Source of the DNA: Flavobacterium sp. ALJ2
GTDB lineage: Bacteria; Bacteroidota; Bacteroidia; Flavobacteriales; Flavobacteriaceae
Direction of reading: 5' to 3'
Length of the DNA: 64,000 nucleotides
Assembly: GCF_015594725.1 (NCBI RefSeq)
Contig: NZ_JADNRC010000007.1
Location: forward strand, 1 to 64,000
In this document: in pieces, positions 25,594 through 35,037 of the stretch
Position numbering within the stretch: position 1 is the stretch's first letter
Layout of the letters: every line of letters starts with the position of its first letter
The notes under the pieces: model-generated
What the model was told of the DNA's origin: nothing
The model's input: only the letters and a program-made list of their open reading frames with translations
Database searches by the model: none
Made by a program: the position numbers and the translations under genes

Positions 25594-27003
25594 TTATTTC
25601 AATCCGTTTACCGAGACATTCACAGTTCCATTAACTTTTATAAAAGCAATAATGGCTTGATTTGTTAATTCTATTTTTTGAAACTCGATATCTTCCATTT
25701 TTCCATTTACAAAAACTCCCGACATAGGCGAATAATTTTTAAGATAAGTAAGCATGCTTTGTTTGCCTTCTTCTAAGTTTGGTTGAATGGAGTAACGACA
25801 GCTTTCTTCCATTTTCTTCAAAATATAACCTTGCATAAGCCAGTTAGCGGTACGGGTAAGTTTACTTTTTGTATCTAGAACGTAGTCAAGTTTGTCAAAA
25901 TAAAGTTCCTTTGTTTGTGGGTTATATTTTGGAAAACCGTTCAGGTACAGTGTACCATTTACAGCTCCTAAAACATCTAAGGCAATAATCATTTTCCCTT
26001 CTTTATGCCAGATTTCAACATTTTTAACGGTAATTTTTTTGCTTCCTGTTCCAAATTCTTGCCCAGCAAAATTTCTAGACATGATTTTGGAAGCATCTTT
26101 GTAGCTTGAAACTGCAGCGATGTTAGCTGTAATTTGTTTTGGAATTTTTGCTACAGGTTTTAAAACTATTTTAGAAGCACTGAATTTACTTTCAGGTTGC
26201 TTGCCAATTATTGTCTCCATATTACATTTCATACCCATTTCTAGCAAAAAAGAATCATTTTTTAGCTTTGCGTCAGTAGAGTATATTTCTATAGGTACAA
26301 TTCTAAGCCAGCTTTCGTATTGCTCATTCATTTGAAATGGAGTACAGATTTTTTCTAAAGCAGCCAAAACATTTGGTTTAAAATCCATTGATTTTTCGAT
26401 TGCTGCATCAATACTTTTTTCTATTTTTGATTTGAAAATAGAAACGGCTGGATTTATAAGATAAGTTACAGGCATATTTTTTCCAAAAACACTCATTGTT
26501 GGGCTCTCATTCCAATTTAATGATTTTAATTCGGTTTTAGTATTCAATTTCCAGTTGGTTAGACCTACTGAGCTGATTAATGTAATTACTCCATTCAAAT
26601 TAAATTCTCGCGTATCGTATAATTCGACACCAAGCTGTTTAGTTCCTATTCGGTATTTTACAAGCGCTTTTAATGGTAAAATAGTTTTTATTTTTTTACC
26701 AGGATTAGCAGGATCAGCCTCGATTTTTATAGGGGCTAACTTCCATACTTTAATTTCGATATCATCATCTTCAATGTTGTTGTCTTCGTAAATTAAACCA
26801 TTAAGCAAAGTATTAGTTTGGTTCTCAATGTCTTTTAGTTTTACAGTAATGGGTAAATTAATAAATGAAGGTGTGTTGTCATATAGTAATGGACTGGCAT
26901 CATCAGGTTCGGGTTTTAATGTTGCTAATTTTTGAGAAGAGGAACAACTGGTTATAAATAACACGACCATTGGGAGTATTAGAAACGAAAATAATTTATT
27001 CAT
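25594..27003 (-). CDS. DUF4403 family lipoprotein
   Basis: The product has 469 aa from the ATG at 27003. A longer frame to 27024 runs into the -7 box and is rejected. The N-terminus is a lipoprotein signal with the lipobox FITSC (Cys20). The body carries repeated lipid-binding-like (SYLF/BPI/TULIP-like) strands, for example INLPITVKLKDIENQTNTLL and a second similar module in the C-terminal half (KIVLKPVAKIPKQITANIAA). DUF4403 proteins are predicted to be outer-membrane-associated, of unknown function. The gene converges tail-to-tail with the CxMC gene, 8 bp apart, and diverges from the ABC exporter. Confidence 0.85.
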   Translation of the reverse strand: MNKLFSFLILPMVVLFITSCSSSQKLATLKPEPDDASPLLYDNTPSFINLPITVKLKDIENQTNTLLNGLIYEDNNIEDDDIEIKVWKLAPIKIEADPANPGKKIKTILPLKALVKYRIGTKQLGVELYDTREFNLNGVITLISSVGLTNWKLNTKTELKSLNWNESPTMSVFGKNMPVTYLINPAVSIFKSKIEKSIDAAIEKSMDFKPNVLAALEKICTPFQMNEQYESWLRIVPIEIYSTDAKLKNDSFLLEMGMKCNMETIIGKQPESKFSASKIVLKPVAKIPKQITANIAAVSSYKDASKIMSRNFAGQEFGTGSKKITVKNVEIWHKEGKMIIALDVLGAVNGTLYLNGFPKYNPQTKELYFDKLDYVLDTKSKLTRTANWLMQGYILKKMEESCRYSIQPNLEEGKQSMLTYLKNYSPMSGVFVNGKMEDIEFQKIELTNQAIIAFIKVNGTVNVSVNGLK

Positions 27004-27021
27004 TGTGTTTTTTTTAAGATG

Positions 27022-27029
27022 CAAAATTA
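27022..27029 (-). promoter_or_regulatory. -7 promoter box for the DUF4403 gene
   Basis: Read on the minus strand, TAATTTTG fits TANNTTTG and lies 18 bases before the ATG at 27003. Confidence 0.5.
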
Positions 27030-27171
27030 AGAAAACAAATATATTTTAAGATTAAAGTGTAACATTTTGATAAAGATTTAGTCTTATTGATGTAATAGAT
27101 TAATACTATTAACATTTTATTATAGTAAATTGCTGGGCAAAACAGGTATTATTGTTTAAAATTAACAAACC

Positions 27172-27873
27172 ATGATTGAAATTAAAGACTTACATAAATC
27201 CTATAAAATGGGAAAATCTGAATTGCATGTTTTAAAAGGGATTAATTTCAATATAAAAGAGGGAGAGTTGGTTGCTATCATGGGGTCTTCTGGTTCTGGA
27301 AAATCAACATTACTTAATATTTTAGGAATATTGGATGAAGCAGATTTTGGAGAATATATATTAGATAATGTACCGATTAAAAATTTGAATGAAACTATAG
27401 CGTCTAGATATCGAAATAAATTTTTAGGTTTTGTATTTCAATCTTTTAATTTGATTAATTATAAAACGGCTTTAGATAACGTGGCTATGCCTTTATATTA
27501 TCAAGGAATAAAAAGGAAAGAACGTTATGAGATTGCATTGAATTATTTAAAAAAAGTAGGTTTAGATTCGCATTCTCACCATTTACCAAGTGAGCTTTCT
27601 GGAGGACAAAAACAACGTGTAGCTATTGCTAGAGCATTAGCATCTAATCCAAAAGTTTTATTAGCAGATGAGCCTACGGGAGCCTTAGATACAAAGACTT
27701 CTTATGAAGTAATGGAATTGATTCAAGGAATTAATGACGAAGGAAAAACAATCTTGATTGTAACCCACGAACCAGATATTGCAGCAATGTGTAAGAGAAA
27801 TGTAGTCTTAAAAGACGGACTAATTATCGATGATAAATACGTAGAACAAGTTAGAGCATCAGCTTATGTTTAA
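27172..27873 (+). CDS. ABC transporter ATP-binding protein (MacB/LolD type)
   Basis: The product has 233 aa. Walker A is GSSGSGKST (about 38-46), the Q-loop is VFQSFNLI, the signature is LSGGQKQRVAIARAL, Walker B is VLLADEPTGALD and the switch histidine is in VTHEPD. The DEPTGALD motif is typical of the MacB/LolD/FtsE branch, which drives mechanotransmission across the envelope rather than classical import. It overlaps the first permease gene by 8 bases. Substrate unknown: macrolide-like, peptide or lipoprotein export are all possible. Confidence 0.92.
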   Translation: MIEIKDLHKSYKMGKSELHVLKGINFNIKEGELVAIMGSSGSGKSTLLNILGILDEADFGEYILDNVPIKNLNETIASRYRNKFLGFVFQSFNLINYKTALDNVAMPLYYQGIKRKERYEIALNYLKKVGLDSHSHHLPSELSGGQKQRVAIARALASNPKVLLADEPTGALDTKTSYEVMELIQGINDEGKTILIVTHEPDIAAMCKRNVVLKDGLIIDDKYVEQVRASAYV

Positions 27874-29110
27874 TATTGAACGTTGGCAAGAAATATTTGA
27901 GGCAATTGCTAAAAATAAATTAAGAACCTTTCTTACAGGTATCTCTGTGGCATCGGGGATATTTATATTAGTTATTCTTCTTGGAGCAGGTAAAGGCCTT
28001 CAAAACGGAATCGAAAAACAATTCGAGCGTGATGCCGAAGGTATTATAGAGGTTTGGTCTGGTACTACTACAAAACAATATAAAGGACTAAATCCTGGGA
28101 GACAAATTCAGTTTAGAAATAGTGATTACTCACAATCAATTCAAAAATTTGAGGATAAATTAGATAAACGCGCTTCAACTTATAATTTCTGGGGAGCTTC
28201 AGTGAGTTATGGAAAAGAATCTTCAACGTATCAATTTAGAGGAGTAGATCCTGACTATTTAGGGATTGAAAATGGTACAGTTGTTATGGGGAGATTTATA
28301 AATAGCAAAGATTTAGCGAATTATGAAAAAGTTGCCGTTATCGGAATGAAAGTAAAAACGGACTTGTTTAAAGATAAAGATCCGCTTGGTGAACAAATAG
28401 CAATTAATAATATCAATTTTAAAGTCGTTGGTGTTTTTACAGATCCAGCAGGTGAAAGAGAAGAAACAAGAGTTTATTTACCAATGACAACAACACAAAG
28501 AGCATATGGAGTAGGAGACAAAGTGAGTAATTTGTTTTTTACTTTAAATAAAAAAGCTACTTATGAAGAAGCTTTGGCCGAATCTGAAAAATTTAGTGAA
28601 GATTTAAAAGCACTTCTTAAAAGTAAAAATATTGTAGCTCCAGATGATGATAGTGGTATTGGTTTATACAATTCAGTTAAAGATGCAAAACAGGTATATG
28701 ATTTAAATCTTTACATCAGATTGTTTTTTTGGTGGGTAGGAATTTGTACTATTATTGCAGGTGTTGTAGGAGTTAGTAATATTATGTTAATTATTGTAAA
28801 AGAAAGAACTAAAGAAATTGGTATAAGAAAAGCACTTGGAGCTTCTCCAATTTCTATTATTGGAATGATATTACATGAATCTATTTTTATTACTACAATT
28901 GCAGGTTTTATTGGTTTGTTAGCAAGTTTGTTATTGCTAGAAGTAGTAGGTCCAATGATAAAAAGTGAATTCTTTTTAAATCCGGAAGTTGATTTTAGTG
29001 TGGCATTGACCACCCTTGTTTTACTTGTATTTGCGGGAGCAATGGCTGGTTTTTTTCCAGCATATAGAGCAGCAAAAATAAAACCTATTGTAGCACTTAG
29101 AGACGAATAA
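27866..29110 (+). CDS. MacB-like ABC permease 1
   Basis: The product has 414 aa. One membrane helix near 20-45 is followed by a large periplasmic MacB-PCD domain (about 50-275) and a C-terminal FtsX/MacB permease domain with three helices. Conserved motifs are VSNIMLIIVKERTKEIGIRKALGASP and the tail FAGAMAGFFPAYRAAKIKPIVALRDE. It has no fused ATPase and uses the upstream one. It is paralogous to the next gene, so the two permeases probably form a heterodimer. The gene starts 8 bases inside the ATPase gene. Confidence 0.92.
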   Translation: MFNIERWQEIFEAIAKNKLRTFLTGISVASGIFILVILLGAGKGLQNGIEKQFERDAEGIIEVWSGTTTKQYKGLNPGRQIQFRNSDYSQSIQKFEDKLDKRASTYNFWGASVSYGKESSTYQFRGVDPDYLGIENGTVVMGRFINSKDLANYEKVAVIGMKVKTDLFKDKDPLGEQIAINNINFKVVGVFTDPAGEREETRVYLPMTTTQRAYGVGDKVSNLFFTLNKKATYEEALAESEKFSEDLKALLKSKNIVAPDDDSGIGLYNSVKDAKQVYDLNLYIRLFFWWVGICTIIAGVVGVSNIMLIIVKERTKEIGIRKALGASPISIIGMILHESIFITTIAGFIGLLASLLLLEVVGPMIKSEFFLNPEVDFSVALTTLVLLVFAGAMAGFFPAYRAAKIKPIVALRDE

Positions 29111-29112
29111 TT

Positions 29113-30381
29113 ATGTTTGATAGAGATAATTGGGAAGAGATTTTAGAAGCTTTAACTGCTAATGTATTTAGAACAGTACTTACTGCTTTTGGTGTATTTT
29201 GGGGAATATTCATTTTGGTAATATTACTTGCTGCTGGAAATGGTTTGGAGAATGGAGTAAAAAAAGGATTTGATGGAATAGCAACAAATACCATGTTTAT
29301 GTGGAGTCAAACCACATCAAAAGCATATAAAGGGTTGCCTAAAACTCGCCGATATGATTTTAAGAATAGTGATGTGATGGCTTTAAAAGAGGCTTTTCCG
29401 GATTTATTATATGTTTCGCCGAGAAATCAATTAGGAGATTTTAATGGTGCCAATAATGTAGTTCGAGGAACTAAAACTTCTGCTTTTACTATATATGGTG
29501 ATTATCCGGAACTTATAATGCAACAACCAATGACTATTATAAAAGGACGTTTCTTAAACCAACAAGATATTAAGCATAATAGAAAAGTAGCAGTTATTGG
29601 AAAAGGAGTTATAAGTGAACTTTATGGAAAAGAAGAAGAAACTATAGGAACTTATGTTAAAGTAAATGGGGTTAATTTTATGATAGTTGGAGTGTATTAT
29701 TCTAAAAATCAAAACAATGGAGGTGCGGAGGCAGAGCAGAAAAATATATTTGTTCCTTTTACAACTTTTCAGCAAGCTTTTAATTATGGAGATAAAGTAG
29801 GCTGGATGGCACTTACAGCAAATGATAAAGTATCAATTACAACACTAAAGCCTAAAATAATTGAATTAATAAAAGAAAGACATTCTGTTAGTCCTACTGA
29901 TGATAGAGCAGTGGGGAATTTTGATTTGTTTGAACGATTTAATCAAGTACAAGGATTGTTTACAATCTTAACATTTATTGCTTATTTTGTAGGTACATTG
30001 GTTTTGATTTCGGGTGTTATCGGAATTTCTAACATAATGCTTATTGTAGTAAAAGAGAGAACTAAAGAAATAGGGATACGACGCGCATTGGGAGCAACAC
30101 CAGGAGCAATTCGAAGACAAATACTTTCAGAATCTATATTTTTAACCATTATTTCGGGTATGTTAGGGATTGCAGTTGCTACAGGAGTCATTGCAATTCT
30201 TAATATGGTACTCGCTTCGATGCCTGCTGATAGTAATACAATGTTTGCAAGTCCAACTGTAGATTTACGGGTTGTTTTTGTGGCATTATTAATTTTAATA
30301 GGTTCAGGTTTGTTGGCAGGATTTATTCCGGCGCAAACGGCAATAAACGTGAAGCCAGTAGATGCTTTGCGAACAGAATAA
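29113..30381 (+). CDS. MacB-like ABC permease 2
   Basis: The product has 422 aa with the same architecture as permease 1: a first helix at about 20-42 (VFWGIFILVILLAAGNGLENG), a periplasmic domain, and a C-terminal FtsX domain with GISNIMLIVVKERTKEIGIRRALGATP and the tail FIPAQTAINVKPVDALRTE. It starts 2 bp after permease 1. The pair looks like an old tandem duplication that diverged to make a heterodimer. No defect seen. Confidence 0.92.
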   Translation: MFDRDNWEEILEALTANVFRTVLTAFGVFWGIFILVILLAAGNGLENGVKKGFDGIATNTMFMWSQTTSKAYKGLPKTRRYDFKNSDVMALKEAFPDLLYVSPRNQLGDFNGANNVVRGTKTSAFTIYGDYPELIMQQPMTIIKGRFLNQQDIKHNRKVAVIGKGVISELYGKEEETIGTYVKVNGVNFMIVGVYYSKNQNNGGAEAEQKNIFVPFTTFQQAFNYGDKVGWMALTANDKVSITTLKPKIIELIKERHSVSPTDDRAVGNFDLFERFNQVQGLFTILTFIAYFVGTLVLISGVIGISNIMLIVVKERTKEIGIRRALGATPGAIRRQILSESIFLTIISGMLGIAVATGVIAILNMVLASMPADSNTMFASPTVDLRVVFVALLILIGSGLLAGFIPAQTAINVKPVDALRTE

Positions 30382-30419
30382 ATTATCAATCAATAAAATA
30401 ATCGATTAAACAAAAAAAA

Positions 30420-31541
30420 ATGAAAAAAGGAGTAACCATAACCATTTTAATTTTTATTGCAGTAGTCTTCTTTGGTGCTTTGTATTATTTGTATGCAAAA
30501 AATCAAGAGTCACCTATTGTTTATGAAACAGAGAAAGCTGAAATAAAAACGATAGTTAAAAATACAATCGCAACGGGTAATATCCAGCCTGATGAAGAGG
30601 TGCTTATCAAACCTAACATTTCAGGAATTATTGAAGCTATTTATATTAAAGCAGGAGAAAGTATTAAAGCAGGAGATATGATTGCAAAGATAAAAGTTGT
30701 TGCAAATGTATCTAATGTAAGCAACACTCAAAATCAGGTTCAAACTGCTAAAATTGCATTAGACAACCAAGAAAAATTATACCAGAGACAAAAAACATTG
30801 TTTGATAAAGGAGTGATTTCTGCAAATGATTTTGATGCAGTACAATTAGCTTATAAACAGGCTAAGCAAAGTTATTTGTCATCAAAGCAAAGTTTTGATA
30901 TTGTAAAAACAGGAACCACATCAGGACTAGGAAATTATGCTAATACCTTAATTCGTTCTACAGTAAACGGAATGGTATTAGATGTGCCAGTAAAAGTAGG
31001 GAATCAGGTTATTGAGAGTAACAATTTTAATGAAGGAACTACAATTGCTAGTGTAGCAGATGTTGGAAAGATGATTTTTGTTGGGAAAATTGACGAATCA
31101 GAAGTTGGAAAAATAAAAGAAAATATGCCCATCGAAATTACCATTGGAGCTATTGAAAATAAAAAATTTGATGCAACCTTGCGTTATATTGCACCAAAAG
31201 GGGTAGTAGAAAATGGAGCAATTCAGTTTCAAATAAAAGGGACACTTGAAAATAGAGATGATACATTTATTAGAGCAGGTTTAAGTGCAAATGCATCAAT
31301 TATATTAGAGAAAGCAGAAAAAGTTTTGGCTATAAAAGAATCATTAGTACAATTTGATAAGAAAACTCAAAAACCATACGTTGAAGTAGAAACGGCACCA
31401 CAAAAATTTCAAAGAAAAGATCTTGTTTTAGGAGTTAGTGATGGAATTTATGTACAGGTAAAAAGTGGAATTACGGCGACTGATAAAATAAAAATTTGGA
31501 ATCAGGGTTTGATAAAAGAAGAAGAAAAAAATAAGAAATAG
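30420..31541 (+). CDS. Efflux periplasmic adaptor protein 1 (MacA/HlyD family)
   Basis: The product has 373 aa with an N-terminal membrane anchor (about 5-27). A split biotinyl-lipoyl domain (EEVLIKPNISGIIEAIYIKAGESIKAGDMI, and NTLIRSTVNGMVLDVPVKVG) flanks an alpha-helical hairpin (about 95-165). Beta-barrel and membrane-proximal domains follow. Adaptors of this family bridge an inner-membrane pump to a TolC-type outer-membrane channel. It lies 38 bp after permease 2, in the exporter unit. It is a distant paralogue of the second adaptor at 33000. Confidence 0.9.
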   Translation: MKKGVTITILIFIAVVFFGALYYLYAKNQESPIVYETEKAEIKTIVKNTIATGNIQPDEEVLIKPNISGIIEAIYIKAGESIKAGDMIAKIKVVANVSNVSNTQNQVQTAKIALDNQEKLYQRQKTLFDKGVISANDFDAVQLAYKQAKQSYLSSKQSFDIVKTGTTSGLGNYANTLIRSTVNGMVLDVPVKVGNQVIESNNFNEGTTIASVADVGKMIFVGKIDESEVGKIKENMPIEITIGAIENKKFDATLRYIAPKGVVENGAIQFQIKGTLENRDDTFIRAGLSANASIILEKAEKVLAIKESLVQFDKKTQKPYVEVETAPQKFQRKDLVLGVSDGIYVQVKSGITATDKIKIWNQGLIKEEEKNKK

Positions 31542-31590
31542 TTAAAAAAAAAAGAATTTTTGGTTTTTAAAAAATGTTAAATTTGTGTAG

Positions 31591-31598
31591 TATCTTTG
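31591..31598 (+). promoter_or_regulatory. -7 promoter box for the TolC-adaptor pair
   Basis: TATCTTTG fits TANNTTTG 21 bases before the ATG at 31620. An in-frame TTG at 31596 lies inside the box and is rejected as a start. Confidence 0.5.
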
Positions 31599-31619
31599 CT
31601 ATGCTTTGATTCAAAGTTT

Positions 31620-32993
31620 ATGAAAAATAATAAATATATTTATCTTGTTTTTGTCTTACTATTAGGAGCGTCAATACAGGCGCAAACTAAAAAATGGACT
31701 CTTGAAGAATGTGTAAGATATGCATTAGACAACAATATCTCGATTAAGCAATCGGAACTGGATACTCAAACTACTGCTATCGACAAAAAGGATGCATTTG
31801 GAAAATTTCTTCCTACAGCCAATGCACAAGTATCACATTCATGGAATATTGGTTTAAATCAGGATATTACAACTGGGCTTTTACGTAATCAAACGACACA
31901 GTTTACCTCTGCAGGAGCATCTGTAGGAGTTGATATTTATAAAGGATTGCAAAATCAGAATGCATTACGAAAAGCAAACTTATCAATAATGGCTTCTAAA
32001 TATCAATTATTGAAAATGCAAGAGGATATTTCGCTTAATGTTGCTAATGCTTTTTTGCAAGTGCTTTTTAATAAAGAAAATTTAAAAGTACAAAAGGAGC
32101 AGCTTGCAATTAGCGAAAAGCAATATACACGTTCAGACGAATTGGTAAAAGCAGGAACAATTCCAAGAGGAGATTTACTAGACATTAAAGCAACGGTAGC
32201 AACAGGTAAACAAAATGTCGTTGTAGCAGAGAATACATTGTTAATCTCTAAATTAAGTTTAGCACAGTTATTACAATTAAAAGAGTTCAATGATTTTGAT
32301 GTAGTTGATGATACAAATATTAATGCTGGAGAAACTATTTTGGCACAATCGCCTATAGCGATTTATGAAAAGGCTAAAGAAACGAGAACTGAGCTAAAAA
32401 TTGCTAAAACTAATCTTGAAATTGCAGAGAAGAATGTTGCTATTGCCAAAGGAGCCTATCAGCCTTCATTAAGAGGTTTTTATAACTTTAACTCTAGAGT
32501 TTCAAATTCAGATAGAACCACGCTAGTTGGGGGGACTCCTGTTGTAATAGGTCCAGCTCCATTTTGGAATCAGTTTAGTGATAACAAAGGACAGTCTTTT
32601 GGAGCAGAATTATCGATTCCGATTTTTAATGGTTTTTCTGTGAGAAATAATGTAGAACGTAATAAAGTAAGTTTAGAGAAATCTAAAATTGATTTAGAGC
32701 AAAAAAACTTAGATTTGCAACGTAATGTTTATACTGCTTTCACAGACACAAAAGGAGCTTTAAATGCACATGAAGCAGCTGTAGTAGCATTAGAAGCAAG
32801 ACAAGGAGCATACGATTATGCAAAAGAAAAATTTGCAGTAGGTTTAATGAATGCTTTTGATTTTAATCAATCACAAACATTATTGACCAATGCACAATCA
32901 GAAGTAATTAGAACAAAATACGATTATATCTTTAAAACAAAAATATTAGAATTCTATTTTGGAATTCCTATTATTCCGATAGTTAAAAACTAG
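31620..32993 (+). CDS. TolC-family outer-membrane efflux protein
   Basis: The product has 457 aa from the ATG at 31620, which gives a clean signal peptide (YLVFVLLLGASIQAQ). Two OEP repeats of long amphipathic helices follow (W-T-L-E-E-C-V-x-Y-A-L-D-N-N at the start of the first, and the second near 245-430), with the typical GAELSIPIFNGFSVRNNVERNK strand-turn. Trimers form the outer-membrane tunnel of tripartite exporters. It is placed between two adaptor genes and probably has its own promoter, so it may serve both adaptors. Confidence 0.92.
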   Translation: MKNNKYIYLVFVLLLGASIQAQTKKWTLEECVRYALDNNISIKQSELDTQTTAIDKKDAFGKFLPTANAQVSHSWNIGLNQDITTGLLRNQTTQFTSAGASVGVDIYKGLQNQNALRKANLSIMASKYQLLKMQEDISLNVANAFLQVLFNKENLKVQKEQLAISEKQYTRSDELVKAGTIPRGDLLDIKATVATGKQNVVVAENTLLISKLSLAQLLQLKEFNDFDVVDDTNINAGETILAQSPIAIYEKAKETRTELKIAKTNLEIAEKNVAIAKGAYQPSLRGFYNFNSRVSNSDRTTLVGGTPVVIGPAPFWNQFSDNKGQSFGAELSIPIFNGFSVRNNVERNKVSLEKSKIDLEQKNLDLQRNVYTAFTDTKGALNAHEAAVVALEARQGAYDYAKEKFAVGLMNAFDFNQSQTLLTNAQSEVIRTKYDYIFKTKILEFYFGIPIIPIVKN

Positions 32994-32999
32994 TTTATT

Positions 33000-34286
33000 A
33001 TGTCAAAAAAAACAATTTATTTCTTATTAGGTGGGGCAATTATAGTTATTGCAGTCTTAATTGGATTTTCGAAAGCAGGTGTAATAGGAAATAAAGATGC
33101 AGGTACAGAAGTAGAAGTTGCAAAAGTAGTAGCGTCAACTATTGTAGAAACAGTCTCGGCAACGGGAAAAATTCAGCCGGAAATTGAAGTGAAAATTTCA
33201 TCAGAAGTTTCGGGAGAAATTATTGCACTAAATGTAAAAGAAGGACAGGTTGTTAAGAAAGGAGATTTATTGGTAAAAATTAATCCTGATTTATATACTT
33301 CAGGATATAATCGTACTCTTTCTAATCTGTCAGGAACTAAGGCTAGTTTGAGTCAATCAGATGCGTCTTTTAAAGAAGCAAAGGCTAGTTATGAGAGAAA
33401 TAAAAAATTATTTGAGAAAGGAATAATTTCTAAGTCAGATTGGGATAAAGCAATTGCTTCTTTTGAAGTAGCAAAAGCAGCCAAAGAGAATGCTTATTTT
33501 GCAGTACAAAGTGCTTCAGCATCTGTAAATGAAGCTAAAGATAATTTAAGACGTACTACTATTTACGCTCCTGCAGATGGAACAATTTCAGTACTTAATG
33601 TTGAGCTAGGAGAACGTGTTTTAGGAACACAGCAAATGGCAGGAACAGAAATTTTAAGAGTTGCAAACTTAAATAATATGGAAGTTGAAGTAGATGTAAA
33701 TGAAAATGATATTGTAAAAATTAAAGTTGGAGACGAGGCAAATGTAGAAGTAGATGCTTATTTGAAAAAACAATTTAAAGGTATTGTAACTAGTATCTCA
33801 AACTCAGCTAGTAGTACTTTAACATCAGATCAAGTGACAAATTTTAAAGTTAAAGTAAGAATTCTAAAAGAATCGTATAAAGATTTATTAGAAGAAAAAC
33901 CAGAGGCATATTCTCCTTTTAGACCAGGAATGACTGCAACAGTTGATATTATAACAAATACAAAAAAGAATGTATTCGCAGTGCCAATAAGTTCAGTAGT
34001 TGTAAAATCGGATACAGCAGCAGTAAAAGAAATTAAAATTGAAGATCCAAATGATAAAAAAACAGCTCCTAAAAACGACAAAAAATTCGAGTGTGTTTTT
34101 GTGAAAGAAGGAGATAAAGCTAAAATTAGAATCATTAAAACCGGAATTCAAGATGATACAAATATCGAAGTAACATCAGGACTTAAAGCTGGTGATGTGG
34201 TTATTACGGGACCATATACCACCGTTTCGAAAGATTTGAATTCAGGAGATAAGGTCAGTCTTAAATCTGAAAAAGTAAAAAAATAA
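33000..34286 (+). CDS. Efflux periplasmic adaptor protein 2 (MacA-like)
   Basis: The product has 428 aa with an N-terminal membrane anchor (about 5-24). Lipoyl halves (VKISSEVSGEIIALNVKEGQ and TTIYAPADGTISVLNVELGE) flank a helical hairpin of about 75 residues with SYERNKKLFEKGIISKSDWD. A beta-barrel domain and a C-terminal membrane-proximal domain (DVVITGPYTTVSKDLNSGD) follow. This is closer to canonical MacA than adaptor 1. It lies 6 bp after tolC and is closed by a terminator. Two adaptors around one TolC suggest two alternative pump assemblies or a heteromeric adaptor ring. Confidence 0.9.
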   Translation: MSKKTIYFLLGGAIIVIAVLIGFSKAGVIGNKDAGTEVEVAKVVASTIVETVSATGKIQPEIEVKISSEVSGEIIALNVKEGQVVKKGDLLVKINPDLYTSGYNRTLSNLSGTKASLSQSDASFKEAKASYERNKKLFEKGIISKSDWDKAIASFEVAKAAKENAYFAVQSASASVNEAKDNLRRTTIYAPADGTISVLNVELGERVLGTQQMAGTEILRVANLNNMEVEVDVNENDIVKIKVGDEANVEVDAYLKKQFKGIVTSISNSASSTLTSDQVTNFKVKVRILKESYKDLLEEKPEAYSPFRPGMTATVDIITNTKKNVFAVPISSVVVKSDTAAVKEIKIEDPNDKKTAPKNDKKFECVFVKEGDKAKIRIIKTGIQDDTNIEVTSGLKAGDVVITGPYTTVSKDLNSGDKVSLKSEKVKK

Positions 34287-34297
34287 TAATAACAAGG

Positions 34298-34331
34298 CAA
34301 TCTAGTTCTATTATAGAATTAGATTGTTTTT
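34298..34331 (+). terminator. Terminator after the exporter unit
   Basis: The 13-bp stem CAATCTAGTTCTA (34298-34310) / TAGAATTAGATTG (34314-34326) has one G-T pair and is followed by a T-run. Confidence 0.85.
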
Positions 34332-34356
34332 GTTAACCATAAAATAAAAAAATAGT

Positions 34357-35028
34357 TTGGCTTACATTCTTAATATTGAAACTGCTACAAAAAACTGTTC
34401 TGTTGCTTTAGCAAAAGAAGGAAAAATAATTTTGTGTAAAGAGATTTCCGAAGAAGGTTATTCTCATGCTGAAAGATTACATGTTTTTATCGAAGAATGT
34501 ATTCAGGAAGCTGGAATTTCATTTCAAGATTTATCTGCAATTGCGGTTAGTCAGGGACCAGGTTCGTATACAGGATTGCGTATAGGAGTTTCGGCAGCAA
34601 AAGGATTGTGTTTTGCGTTAAACATTCCATTAATTGCGATTGATACTTTGCAAGCACTAGCTTCTCAAGCTAAAATTACCGAAGGATTAATAGTTCCAAT
34701 GCTAGATGCAAGAAGAATGGAAGTATATAGCGCAGTATTTAATTCAAAGTTTGAAAAGCAAAGAGAAGTTTTGGCCGAGATAATTACTGAAAAATCTTTT
34801 GAGGAATATAATGAAATACTTTATTTTGTTGGTGATTGTGCTGAAAAATGCAAGTCAGTTTTAACAAAAGAAAATTTTATTTTTTTAGAAGATGCTAAAT
34901 ACCCTTCTGCAAAAGAAATGGGTATCATAAGCTATGATAAATTCAAAATAAGCGACACTGTTGATGTCGCTTATTTTGAACCTTATTATTTGAAAGACTT
35001 TATGGTTACGACACCTAAAAAACAATAA
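34357..35028 (+). CDS. tsaB: tRNA threonylcarbamoyladenosine biosynthesis protein TsaB
   Basis: The product has 223 aa from a TTG start. The family start ILNIETATKNCSVAL follows at once and no ATG exists upstream, so TTG is accepted. Conserved segments are SQGPGSYTGLRIGVSAAKGL and PMLDARRMEVYSA. TsaB is the partner that activates TsaD in forming t6A at position 37 of ANN-decoding tRNAs. Its length is normal for the family. It faces the mscS-type gene tail-to-tail, with 9 bases between the stops. Confidence 0.92.
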   Translation: MAYILNIETATKNCSVALAKEGKIILCKEISEEGYSHAERLHVFIEECIQEAGISFQDLSAIAVSQGPGSYTGLRIGVSAAKGLCFALNIPLIAIDTLQALASQAKITEGLIVPMLDARRMEVYSAVFNSKFEKQREVLAEIITEKSFEEYNEILYFVGDCAEKCKSVLTKENFIFLEDAKYPSAKEMGIISYDKFKISDTVDVAYFEPYYLKDFMVTTPKKQ

Positions 35029-35037
35029 TCTTTTATT

